From Caballeronia glathei (lineage in GTDB: Bacteria > Pseudomonadota > Gammaproteobacteria > Burkholderiales > Burkholderiaceae): DNA of 62,115 nucleotides. Of the stretch, positions 7,765 through 16,161 are shown piece by piece. The stretch is from the NCBI RefSeq assembly GCF_000698595.1, contig NZ_JFHC01000050.1, positions 1 through 62,115 on the forward strand, written 5' to 3'. Under the pieces are notes generated by a model that did not search any database, was not told where the DNA came from, and saw only the letters and a list, made by a program, of their open reading frames with translations. Position 1 is the stretch's first letter. Each line of letters starts with the position of its first letter. The position numbers and the translations under genes are program-made.

Positions 7765-8276
7765 GCGCGAGCCTTGCGCCGGGTCTTCGCGGCAGGTTTG
7801 CTTGTCGCCCTACCCGCCAGCGCCCGCAGCGCCGCGGCGTCGCCGGCTTGCAGCGCCTCAGCGACCACCTCGTGAGCGACCTTCTGAGTGGCCGGATCGT
7901 CTGCCTCGGCGATCGCGGCCGTTATTTCCGCGCGAAACCATTTGTCGTAGGCCGCCGCTTCGTGCGCCGCCTTCATCTGCGCGCGGGCGCGCTCGGCATT
8001 GCTTTCTGACCGCGCGGACGCTGGCGCGTGGGGGTCGTAGTCGGCCGCGTCGACCTCGAAGTGGACGATGCCCATGTCGCGCAGGTAAGCCACGATGGCT
8101 TCGAAGCGCCGGAACACCCGTACATTGCCCCGCTGCGCGGCCAGTGGCCGTTCGAGAGTGCCATATTTAAAGATGACGCCCCAGCCACCAGGTTGTCCCA
8201 CCACCTGCGCGGCGCGAATCGCACCGGCTTCGACGAGCCGTGTGACGCTGTCGTGCGTAATGGTTTCGGTAGACAT
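7761..8276 (-). CDS. Antitoxin / ParC-like partition-associated protein
   Basis: A 171-residue protein directly upstream of the ParE-type toxin. I chose the MSTETITHD start (ATG 8276) over the longer frame to 8315. It opens with a helix-turn-helix-like segment (SVTRLVEAGAIRAAQVVGQPGGWGVI). A conserved region follows (VRVFRRFEAIVAYLRDMGI and HFEVDAADYDPHA), then an alanine-rich helical tail ending in lysine and arginine. Plasmid proteins of this form are named ParC-family partition-associated proteins and sit beside ParE toxins. It presumably neutralises the toxin and represses the operon. Part of the gene is duplicated in degenerate form at 8472-8702. Confidence 0.68.
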   Translation of the reverse strand: MSTETITHDSVTRLVEAGAIRAAQVVGQPGGWGVIFKYGTLERPLAAQRGNVRVFRRFEAIVAYLRDMGIVHFEVDAADYDPHAPASARSESNAERARAQMKAAHEAAAYDKWFRAEITAAIAEADDPATQKVAHEVVAEALQAGDAAALRALAGRATSKPAAKTRRKARA

Positions 8277-8471
8277 CGCGGCGCCTCCTGAGAATGCGAG
8301 CGACCAGTATCGCACGGAACAGGATTCAGAGTATCCGTTGACAGGACTTTGACGGGAAATCCGGGCATAACGCCGGAGGCAGGCAAGCCTCGCGAACGGT
8401 ACCCATTAAGGCTTTCCTGCTTCCATCAAGGTGACATATTCCGACCTGAGCTTTCGGGAGGGCCGACAGAC

Positions 8472-8702
8472 TTACGACGCGCCTTGACCAAAGACTTTCC
8501 ACGATGTCAGCGCCCTCGGTTCGTATTCAGCAGCGTCGACGGCGAACTGCATAACGCCCCTCTCACGCAGGAAAGGTACGACATTCTCGGACCGCTTAAA
8601 GACGCGCGCGGCCCAGCTGTGCCGAAGAAGCCGTTCGACCGTGACACGCCAAACGCGCAGACTTGCTGAAAGGTAAGATTGGGCGGCACATCGGCCTTTC
8701 AA
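8472..8702 (-). pseudogene. Degenerate paralog of the ParC-like antitoxin
   Basis: The 76-residue frame contains ARVFKRSENVVPFLRERGV and QFAVDAAEYEPRA, which align with VRVFRRFEAIVAYLRDMGI and HFEVDAADYDPHA of the intact antitoxin just downstream. The flanking residues do not align, and the helix-turn-helix start and alanine-rich tail are gone. This is a truncated second copy, with no toxin of its own. It may be left from a duplication or recombination of the toxin-antitoxin locus. Confidence 0.5.
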
Positions 8703-9926
8703 CGTGAAGTCGACAAGCCTCAGCCGACTACCTCAGCTTATCTATCCATCGCCTTCAAGTCTTAAGTGGCGTTGTGGCATGGCGCTGCACAGGCCTCGCC
8801 TCCTGACATTTTTCACGATTGTCCTGATCGCTCTTTCGATGACAATCTCATTCATCGTCGAACGGTTCGGCGAAAGGCGGAGTCCGACGCCCGACAGGGG
8901 CTTATCAATTCCAGGGCGAGGGCTCCAGCTGCCCCAGCGATCTCAGGGCCCGCGTTTGCTGGTTTAAGGTAGTGGGGTTGAGCGACCGCTGATGAGGAAT
9001 GTCACTGACACCAGTGCGGAAACACGAGTGACGGCTCCGAGTCAGGTCGTTCGCTGCCGCTGGATTATCGCTCCGAGAACGCATCGTGCGCAGCCGTCAG
9101 CACCACCCATTCGCGCCAAATAGCGCTGAAAATTCACCCGTGATTTATCGATGAAAGTCACACCAATCGGCATCGACGGCGGCCAGCGTCCATCAAACCT
9201 TCGTTTCTTGGACGAACTATCGGTCTGCGGTTCTGAATACTGAGCGTGCTGGCGCTGCTTGATCGACCACCTACGCTATTCTAGTTCGGGTTCGAACGAC
9301 CGAGTCCGGGCCATTTGCTGCCGCTCGCTCATCCGCCGAAGCCGTCACTCGAATGGCTGGTTCACTCGGATAGCTGCCCGAAAACCAATTAATGCATTCG
9401 GCCTTTGCTGACGTTGAAGCTGGCTGCGTTCTATGTCAGCAGCCTGCCCGGTTGCTGACAAGGACGACGCGGCGCATTGCATCGCCTTCACACGAAGATT
9501 TGAGGCGCTGCTCCTGATGATGAGCGAATGCAATTACACCTGGACGGCCGAGCAATTGATCCGCTTCGCCTATGGCGCATAGGGAAGCTCGCCTCTGACG
9601 CCAACGGATTCTGAGTGGGAGCGCTTCGGCCATTGCGGACGTTCATCCTTCTATAGTGATACGACTGCTGAATCGTCGGTTCAGGCCGCCGCTGCGTCGG
9701 GACTCCGTTCGGCAACTCCGCACCTTCAAAGGTGCGATGGCATCCCCGCCTGGGCATCCGATTACAGAACGGCGTTGGTTTGTTCACACAGTTCAAGCTG
9801 TTCGGTCCATACTGCTTCGGCCGTTGCCTTCTATTACTTTGAGCGGGTTGAATGTGTATCAGCGAGCACGCGGTACAATCCAGCCTCACATCGTTGTCCA
9901 GCAACTTCCGTTACGAAGGGAAAAAA
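8703..9926. other. Gene-poor stretch of about 1.2 kb
   Basis: Several short ORFs exist on both strands but none has convincing codon use, a ribosome-binding site or family resemblance. The content is mixed, with GC-rich pieces, and looks like eroded mobile DNA. The last 80 bases must contain the promoter of the three-gene operon that starts at 9927. I see no clear inverted repeat or insertion-sequence end. Confidence 0.4.
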
Positions 9927-11090
9927 ATGCGTATCGCGTCGAAGCTTCATGATGGGCGAATAAACGCGACTAATTACTTGATCGAGATATCGATTGGAGA
10001 TTATATTGATCTCGCCCGCGCTGTACTAGATAACAATGAGTTCCAGCGAAAACGCGTATCCAGTTCGAAGACCATCTATTCTTTGCTAAAGACAGATGCG
10101 GTGCAAGGTTGTGTGATTCCACCGATCGTGCTGGCATTGTCGTCTTCCGACCCAGCGGAGCTCACCGACCAAAACCTGAAGCTCGCGTTAGAAGAGCATG
10201 TTGATCGACTCATGATTCTTGATGGTCTTCAACGCACGCACTCATTCATTGATATCGAGGACGAGTTTAAGCGACGCGGAGACGACGCCGGACTAAAGGC
10301 TTACCGTGATTTGCCAATAAGATGTGAGATATATCTCGGCATCAACCGGTTGGGAATTCTATATAGAATGCTGACGTTGAATACCGGCCAGACCCCGATG
10401 TCACTGCGGCAGCAAATAGAGATGCTCTACCTTGATTATTCAAAGGAAGAAATCGCTGGCGTAGTGCTAGCGCGAGAAGTCGACGCTACCAAGGCCAAGG
10501 GACTCAACGCATATAACTTTAAGGAAGTCATTGAAGGCTTCAACTGTTATCTTGAGAGAAATGAACTTCCTCTGGAGCGCGCTGACCTTCTCGAAAACAT
10601 CAAGAGTTTGGAGAAATTGTCGCAGGAAAACTCGGGAAAGGACTTGTTCAAAGAATACGTTAGCTCCTTCCATCAGTTCGTTATTCGGATATATGCGATG
10701 ATGAACGACGAATCTTTGGACGAGGATAAATTTGGGGAAGGGACTGTCTGGGGAAAGACAGCGACGCAGATATTCAAGAAGCAGCAAACGCTAGCGGGCT
10801 TCGGCGCAGCGATTGGCAAGTTGCGAGACAACGCGGTCATAGAAGGATTCCAAGACGTCGTTTCGGTGTTGCCGACTATCGAGCTCAACGGCGAGGTGCA
10901 AGCGTTCCTGGTTGAATTTAATAAGGCGATGCGCTGGATTGCCGATAATGCAAAAAAAATCGGTAACGCACAGCGGATGTACTTCCAGTACTATTTTCGC
11001 GAACTCTTCAACCCTTCGAGCGACGGATACCTGAAGCTGTACGAAGCTATTCCACTAGCGCTCCAGAAATACAAAAGCCAGGTTTTCTGA
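9927..11090 (+). CDS. ParB/DGQHR/DUF262-like protein, first gene of candidate system
   Basis: A 387-residue protein. ATG 9927 has GAAGGGA just before it; the in-frame ATG at 9852 lacks one. Key features are PPIVLAL (about residues 65-71), MILDGLQRTHSF (96-107) and MLTLNTGQTPMSLRQQIE (148-165). The DG-x-QR motif followed by an L/F-N-T-G motif is the pattern of the ParB/sulfiredoxin-like fold in DGQHR (DndB-like) and DUF262 (GmrSD N-terminal) proteins, which bind or hydrolyse nucleotides and sense modified or foreign DNA. The C-terminal half is helical with no known domain. It is the first gene of a three-gene operon with nine bases to the next. The fold is likely and the function is inferred. 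Confidence 0.6.
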   Translation: MRIASKLHDGRINATNYLIEISIGDYIDLARAVLDNNEFQRKRVSSSKTIYSLLKTDAVQGCVIPPIVLALSSSDPAELTDQNLKLALEEHVDRLMILDGLQRTHSFIDIEDEFKRRGDDAGLKAYRDLPIRCEIYLGINRLGILYRMLTLNTGQTPMSLRQQIEMLYLDYSKEEIAGVVLAREVDATKAKGLNAYNFKEVIEGFNCYLERNELPLERADLLENIKSLEKLSQENSGKDLFKEYVSSFHQFVIRIYAMMNDESLDEDKFGEGTVWGKTATQIFKKQQTLAGFGAAIGKLRDNAVIEGFQDVVSVLPTIELNGEVQAFLVEFNKAMRWIADNAKKIGNAQRMYFQYYFRELFNPSSDGYLKLYEAIPLALQKYKSQVF

Positions 11091-11099
11091 GAGGCCACC

Positions 11100-12185
11100 G
11101 TGTTGAGAATACGTACAGCGAACGGAGAGGTAGCGCAACTGTCGTCATACTCGTGTAGCTTAGACGGGCGGGAATTACGAGGCATCGTAACATCCAAAGA
11201 TTATGAAGGGGATGTCACCATTACGAGGCCCTACTCGGACCGTGTTGCGCGGGAATATCTGTTGTTCTTCTTCACATCGTCGCTTCCGGGTGAAGGGCAG
11301 ATCTTTGACCTTGTAGACACAGCAATTGACGAACGGGTCGGCCTTCTTGCCCCCGTTCGCGCACTTGCATCTCGTGAGCACTCACGAAGCGACGACGAGT
11401 ATTTTCAGACTGTTGCGGCTTCCGCATTTTGGCAACTCGTCGAGGACAAGGAACGGCATTCGCAGGAGTCGACCATTCTCGATATTGCCACGTATAGCAT
11501 ATCCGATTTCTATGACGAAAATTTGTCTGTCCTCATCGTTAATCCGCTCATGCAGCCGACTTTTAACCTGAATGCCTACGTGCCCGGTCTCTTTTCTTAC
11601 GGGTATTCAGTCTATACTCCTGGACGGCCCATGTCATGTAGCTTCGATTTCAAGGATTTGCCCAAAGGGAAGAGCCTGAAGCTCGCGCCGGTATGGCGGG
11701 ATTATGTAATAGAGCCTTACTTTAAAAATCTCTACACGGAAATACTCCCATACGAGATAAACCCAATAGCCACTTTTTTGCTCCAATATCAAGTGTTCGA
11801 AGTGCTTATGCAAGCGGTTTTTGCAGAGCGACTGCAACAACTGAAGGAAGCAGTCGGGAAGTTCAGCGGAACGGCGTCCGACTTAAGAGAACTCGTTACT
11901 CCTATCCAAGAATTAAGTGCGGAGCGAGACCGAATTCGCACGTCGATTTCAGCCGCATCGGTTCCGGCCGAGCTTTTACACGATATTTGCGATGCCTGTA
12001 AGGCGCTTCTAGCCGGGGCAAACAAGGCGTGGAAGAGTGAGCAATGTGGCGATCTTCTATACGACGTGCGGAACTTAATCTTTCATAATTTCCGCGCGAT
12101 ACCCAATTCGGACCGACAACTCATAACTAAAATAAACGGAGGCCTTGTGCGAGCTCTGCCTCGCCTCCTGTCGCGCCTGGCTTAA
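11100..12185 (+). CDS. HEPN-motif protein, second gene of candidate system
   Basis: A 361-residue protein starting at GTG 11100 (TTG 11103 is an alternative). The first ~220 residues are mixed alpha/beta and unrecognised. The rest is helical (FEVLMQAVFAERLQQLKEAV onward). Near the end is LLYDVRNLIFHNFRAIP, with Arg324-Asn325 and His329. This is the Rx4H motif with a polar residue after the Arg, the catalytic signature of HEPN ribonucleases, which cut RNA as toxins in many defence systems. Its location in a C-terminal helical bundle fits an Apea- or Abi-type HEPN. Between a DGQHR-like gene and an ATPase gene it is the best candidate effector. RNase activity is an inference from the motif. Confidence 0.55.
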   Translation: MLRIRTANGEVAQLSSYSCSLDGRELRGIVTSKDYEGDVTITRPYSDRVAREYLLFFFTSSLPGEGQIFDLVDTAIDERVGLLAPVRALASREHSRSDDEYFQTVAASAFWQLVEDKERHSQESTILDIATYSISDFYDENLSVLIVNPLMQPTFNLNAYVPGLFSYGYSVYTPGRPMSCSFDFKDLPKGKSLKLAPVWRDYVIEPYFKNLYTEILPYEINPIATFLLQYQVFEVLMQAVFAERLQQLKEAVGKFSGTASDLRELVTPIQELSAERDRIRTSISAASVPAELLHDICDACKALLAGANKAWKSEQCGDLLYDVRNLIFHNFRAIPNSDRQLITKINGGLVRALPRLLSRLA

Positions 12186-12224
12186 AAGACGCGTCGACTG
12201 ATTGCGTAGCGAAAGAGAGAATAA

Positions 12225-13508
12225 ATGAGCGGCGACGAAAAGAAGGCGGCAAGACTCAACTTCCGTCCAGGTGTCTTAGAAAGTCTTTACAAACGAGCCG
12301 GCGGGAGATGCTCCGTACCTCGATGCAAGAACCCAACGATGGGCCCTTTTCTAAATCAAGAGGGCGCAGTAAATATGGGTATGGCGTGTCATATCTTCAG
12401 TGCCGCGAAAAACGGCCCTCGCGGGCGAGGCGGGAAGGATGAAGAGTTCATCAGCAGCGAAAGGAATGGCCTCTGGTGCTGCAATTATCACGGCACGTTG
12501 ATCGACAAAGCAAAGGGATGCGACTTCTCAGCAGACACTCTGTTCGCGTGGAAGGCCTTGGCGGAGGCCCGGACTGCAAAACAGATGAACGACATTCCAT
12601 CGCCGCTCGGTTGGGTGGAAGAAATCGCATTCACTCAGTTCGCAAATACTGATTTTCTTCCACGAATTAGGTTGTCTCGTCGCACTCTGCTTTGGGGAAA
12701 AAGTGGCACTGGGAAGACGATTCTCTTAGAAGCCGCAGCATCTATCTCGCAAGCCAAATACGCCGAACGCTTTTCGGCTAGTTATATCGTGAATGACGAT
12801 GGAGTCCGGAGTCCTGCGCCTTTTGGCGCTAAGGTAACGTACTCAACAGTCGATTCGCTGAGCAAGGAAATAAGCTTGCGCATCTTGGGAATTGAGCTAA
12901 CCCGGCAAGATGGGTCAATCCCTTGTCTGCTGCCGCCGGGTGATTTGGAAGTTATTTACTGCTCAGAGCTGGACTGCCGTCGGCGGGATGATGAAGACGA
13001 TCTGGACTTTATGATGAGAGCACTACACGTTGACAAAAGCGCGCTTCTCGCACTCGCCAAAAAAGGAACCAACACGGTCATGGCGGGTGAGATCACTATT
13101 CGTCAGGGTTCAGAAACTGATGACGACACCGGCGATGCAACTCTCAGGTATAAGGAAAACGGCGATCCATACTTCGAGCTTTTGTTTCGAAAAGCCTGTC
13201 AAAATTTCTTCGTAACTTACAACCGTCTTTCCGGTAGCGAAAAGGATCGCCTTATTCTTGATCTTCTTATTGCGAAAGCGCGTGAAGTGTGCAAGCAAAG
13301 GCTGACCCTGCTGCTAATCGAGTGTCTCGCGGTAAGTCTCGATTCTAATAATCTTGAAAACCTGCTTGGTAAGCTTACTGAAGGCCAATTTCAAGTTATA
13401 GTGACTTTGCCACCACGCGCCGAAAAAGACGTTCTGGAAGTCAAGTCGGGGCGACTCAAACTCCGGGAAGCGGATTACTTAAAAAGTTGGCAACTCGCAT
13501 TGTTGTGA
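12225..13508 (+). CDS. HNH-like domain fused to ABC-type ATPase, third gene of candidate system
   Basis: A 427-residue protein starting at ATG 12225 after AAAGAGAGAAT. Residues 25-95 form an HNH/treble-clef domain: GGRCSVPRCKNP (Cys29, Cys34), MACHIFSAAKNGPRG (His56), NGLWCCNYHGTLIDK (Asn81, Cys86, His89). This is the form seen in defence-linked HNH proteins, although the classical catalytic His-His pair is only partly present. A P-loop follows, GKSGTGKT (158-165). Later come an ABC-type signature, RLSGSEKDRLI, and a Walker B-like strand (LTLLLIECLAVSLD) in which Glu stands where Asp-Glu is usual. No SMC-like coiled coil is present between them. It probably senses or licenses the effector. 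The domain calls are visible in the sequence; the function is not. Confidence 0.6.
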   Translation: MSGDEKKAARLNFRPGVLESLYKRAGGRCSVPRCKNPTMGPFLNQEGAVNMGMACHIFSAAKNGPRGRGGKDEEFISSERNGLWCCNYHGTLIDKAKGCDFSADTLFAWKALAEARTAKQMNDIPSPLGWVEEIAFTQFANTDFLPRIRLSRRTLLWGKSGTGKTILLEAAASISQAKYAERFSASYIVNDDGVRSPAPFGAKVTYSTVDSLSKEISLRILGIELTRQDGSIPCLLPPGDLEVIYCSELDCRRRDDEDDLDFMMRALHVDKSALLALAKKGTNTVMAGEITIRQGSETDDDTGDATLRYKENGDPYFELLFRKACQNFFVTYNRLSGSEKDRLILDLLIAKAREVCKQRLTLLLIECLAVSLDSNNLENLLGKLTEGQFQVIVTLPPRAEKDVLEVKSGRLKLREADYLKSWQLALL

Positions 13509-14146
13509 ACCGCCATGAGATATCCAATGCCGAATAAACTGCGGAGCGGAGTAATCATAAGCGCCCCAGTGCGCGAGGGAGCGCGAAACCAAGAAAAATT
13601 TGTCATCGCTCTTTTTGCGCGTCATTGTTGCGGCAACGCCTTTGGGGTGTCCGCGAGCAAGCTGCGCTAACCGGCACGTCGAATGGCAAAAACGCCGGTG
13701 GAATTGTGTGGGCCCGAGAGCTCGATTTGCTGCTGAGTCAGGACTGCAAGCTCGCGAATCGGAGGTTGCCGTTCGGTTGCGCGATGCCGCCACCGTCGGA
13801 ACTTCCTCACGCTGCTGCCGTAGATCCCAGTCCGCCCCGACGTCGGCGAAGGCCATCTGCTGTCCCGGAGAAGCCGGCTTGGATGGCCGGACCGCTCCCG
13901 TTACCTGTGTTTGGAACGCTGACGGTGCGACCGTCGGCCGAAGGTCGGGAATCGCCGATGGAGGACCGGCGCCAGCTGTTCGATGCGGCAAAATCACAAC
14001 GGACCGCGCTCGGCCAGCTGCGCCCATTGGACCGCGCTTTCACAAGGACACTTGGACGTCGTATCCATCTCGTTAGCTCACATTCGAACACCAAACCCAA
14101 TGCAGTCGCGTTCGCGTTCTCCTCATTGCCAGTGGTAATTGGACGG
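13509..14146. other. Non-coding gap before the IS21 element
   Basis: About 640 bases with overlapping GC-rich ORFs on both strands, none supported by a ribosome-binding site or recognisable protein. It separates the end of the three-gene operon from the left end of the IS21-type element. I see no terminator-like hairpin right after the operon. Confidence 0.4.
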
Positions 14147-14295
14147 CGACAATCATGTTGGCCGGTGTAGCGGCGAAGGTTTTGGCCGGTGATGTGGAGT
14201 CAAAGGCGGCGTAGCGCCGAAGGCGACGCATCACCGGCTGCGCCGAGTCGGCTGGGTTTTACGATGGCTGATCGAATAAAAAAGCGATCAGCTAC

Positions 14296-15792
14296 ATGTC
14301 TGGAACCCGCATTACCGACCAACAGGTTCGCCTCTACATGTCTAAACGCAAACATCACTCGCAGGAGATCGCCGCAGCGAAGGCTGGCATCAGCGTACGC
14401 AGCGCCCGGCGCATAGAAGGAAACGCCACAATGCCTTCACAGAAGCCGCGCGGCTACTGGCGCTCACGCCCCGACCCGTTCGCTGACGTCTGGGACACCG
14501 AAGTCGTTCCGATGCTTGCAAATGCGCCGCAACTTCAGGCGATCACGATCCTGCGTAAACTGCAGGACGATCACGCCGGACAGTATCCCGACAGCACACG
14601 CCGCACACTTGAGCGGCGCGTGAGGCAATGGAGGGCAATGTCCGGTCCGCCCAAGGAAGTCTTCTTTCCCCAGCAGCATGAGCCCGGCGCACGCGGTCTG
14701 TCCGACTTTACCGACATGGCCGAAGTGCGCGTGACGATCGCTGGCATCCAGCTCGATCACCGCCTGTATCACTTCGTGCTCGCATTCTCACGTTGGGAAT
14801 ACGTCAACGTCGTTGAAGGCGGCGAGAGCTTCGAGGCCCTGTCCATGGGATTGCAGAACGCCCTGTGGCAAGCGGGTGGCTGTCCGCGTGAACATCGCAC
14901 CGATAGCCTGTCAGCAGCGTTCAGAAACCTCGCCGACGAAGACGACTTCACGGCGCGCTACGCGGCGCTGCTTGAGCACTACGGCATGCAAGGCACGCGC
15001 AACAATCGTGGCCTCGGTCACGAGAATGGCAGCGTTGAATCGTCGCATCGCTATCTTAAAGAAGCCGTCGATCAGGCGTTGATGTTGCGCGGTCATCGAG
15101 ACTTCGCCGATCGTGCGGCCTACAACGAGTTTCTGCGCGAGATCGTCATGCGCCGTAACCGGCGTAACGCGGCGGCGTTCCGCCTTGAGCGCGAACAGCT
15201 CATGGATCTGCCGCCAAGGCGCACGACCGACTTCGTAGAGGAAGAAGCGCGCGTCACACGCTGCAGCACATTCACTGTGCGCGGCATTCTGTACAGCGCG
15301 CCATCGCGCCTGATTGGCCACCGCCTGAAGGTGCGTGTTTATGGTGACCGGCTTGACTGCTATCTGTCCGGCGCACTGGTGCACAGTACCCCGCGAGGCT
15401 CGCGTGCCGGCGATAACCGTCGTTCACTGGATTACCGACACTTCATCGAGAGCCTCAAACGCAAGCCACAGGCCTTCAAGGGACTTGCGTTTCGCGACGA
15501 GCTGTTCCCGCGTGAAGCCTATCGCCGGACATGGGAACAGCTGGAGGTGCGATTGGCGCAACGCGAGGCGTGCAAGACGATGGTCGGATTGCTCGAGCTT
15601 GCCGCGATGGATGGCGTCGAGGCTCTGTTGGCCGCGCGTCTGAATGCCTTGCTCGTTGACAGTAATCTGCCCGATCTGAAGGCGTTGCGCGAGGAATTTG
15701 CGCCACGTCATGCCACTTGCCCAGTCGTCAATGTCGAGATGCCACCCGTAAGCAGCTATGACGACCTTCTGCACAAGGAGGTGGCGGCATGA
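14296..15792 (+). CDS. istA: IS21 transposase IstA
   Basis: A 498-residue DDE transposase. The N-terminal helix-turn-helix (SKRKHHSQEIAAAKAGISVR and RSARRIEG) binds the element ends. The RNase H-like core holds Asp in LSDFTDMAEVRV, Asp in EHRTDSLSAAFRN and Glu in NGSVESSHRYLKEAV, in the order and spacing of IS21 transposases. The C-terminal domain (SRLIGHRLKVRVYGDRLDC) is the usual beta-barrel. Length matches the family. Its stop overlaps the istB start by four bases. IstA looks intact, but without a working IstB helper the element is probably immobile. Confidence 0.92.
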   Translation: MSGTRITDQQVRLYMSKRKHHSQEIAAAKAGISVRSARRIEGNATMPSQKPRGYWRSRPDPFADVWDTEVVPMLANAPQLQAITILRKLQDDHAGQYPDSTRRTLERRVRQWRAMSGPPKEVFFPQQHEPGARGLSDFTDMAEVRVTIAGIQLDHRLYHFVLAFSRWEYVNVVEGGESFEALSMGLQNALWQAGGCPREHRTDSLSAAFRNLADEDDFTARYAALLEHYGMQGTRNNRGLGHENGSVESSHRYLKEAVDQALMLRGHRDFADRAAYNEFLREIVMRRNRRNAAAFRLEREQLMDLPPRRTTDFVEEEARVTRCSTFTVRGILYSAPSRLIGHRLKVRVYGDRLDCYLSGALVHSTPRGSRAGDNRRSLDYRHFIESLKRKPQAFKGLAFRDELFPREAYRRTWEQLEVRLAQREACKTMVGLLELAAMDGVEALLAARLNALLVDSNLPDLKALREEFAPRHATCPVVNVEMPPVSSYDDLLHKEVAA

Positions 15793-16132
15793 GCACACCC
15801 GCTTACGATGCTGGCCGTCTGGCCCTGATGCTCAATGAACTGCGCCTGCCGACGATCGCCCGTCTGTGGCCCGAGTTTGCGCAGCGTTCCGATAAGGAAG
15901 GCTGGCAGGCTACACGGCTGCTCGGCGCACTGCTCGAGCACGAACTGGCCGAACGGGCGAAACGACGCATCGAACGACACCGTGCCGAGTCGCATCTGGA
16001 CCCGGCCAAAACGCTTGCAACCTTCGACTTCAGCATGGTGCCGATGGTCTCGAAGGCGCACGTTATGGCACTCGCGACCGGCGACGCATGGCTTGAGAAA
16101 GGCGCCACGGCGCTTCTGTTTGGGCCACCCGG
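15789..16132 (+). pseudogene. istB: istB, 5' fragment
   Basis: The first ~115 residues of the IS21 helper ATPase IstB. It begins MSTPAYDAGRLAL, runs through the N-terminal helical domain, and reaches the P-loop lead-in LLFGPPG, where it is cut. After this point the frame reads a few foreign residues and stops. The remaining part continues at 18681-19159. Joined, the two make a normal IstB of about 270 residues, so the break is a clean insertion rather than decay. Confidence 0.88.
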
Positions 16133-16161
16133 ACACGAGACATAATGCTCACCTCCCTATG

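Noticed and set aside
13600..14170. Overlapping 158-182-residue ORFs before the IS21 element
   Set aside because: Cys/Arg/Ala-rich, no ribosome-binding site, no recognisable segment on either strand.
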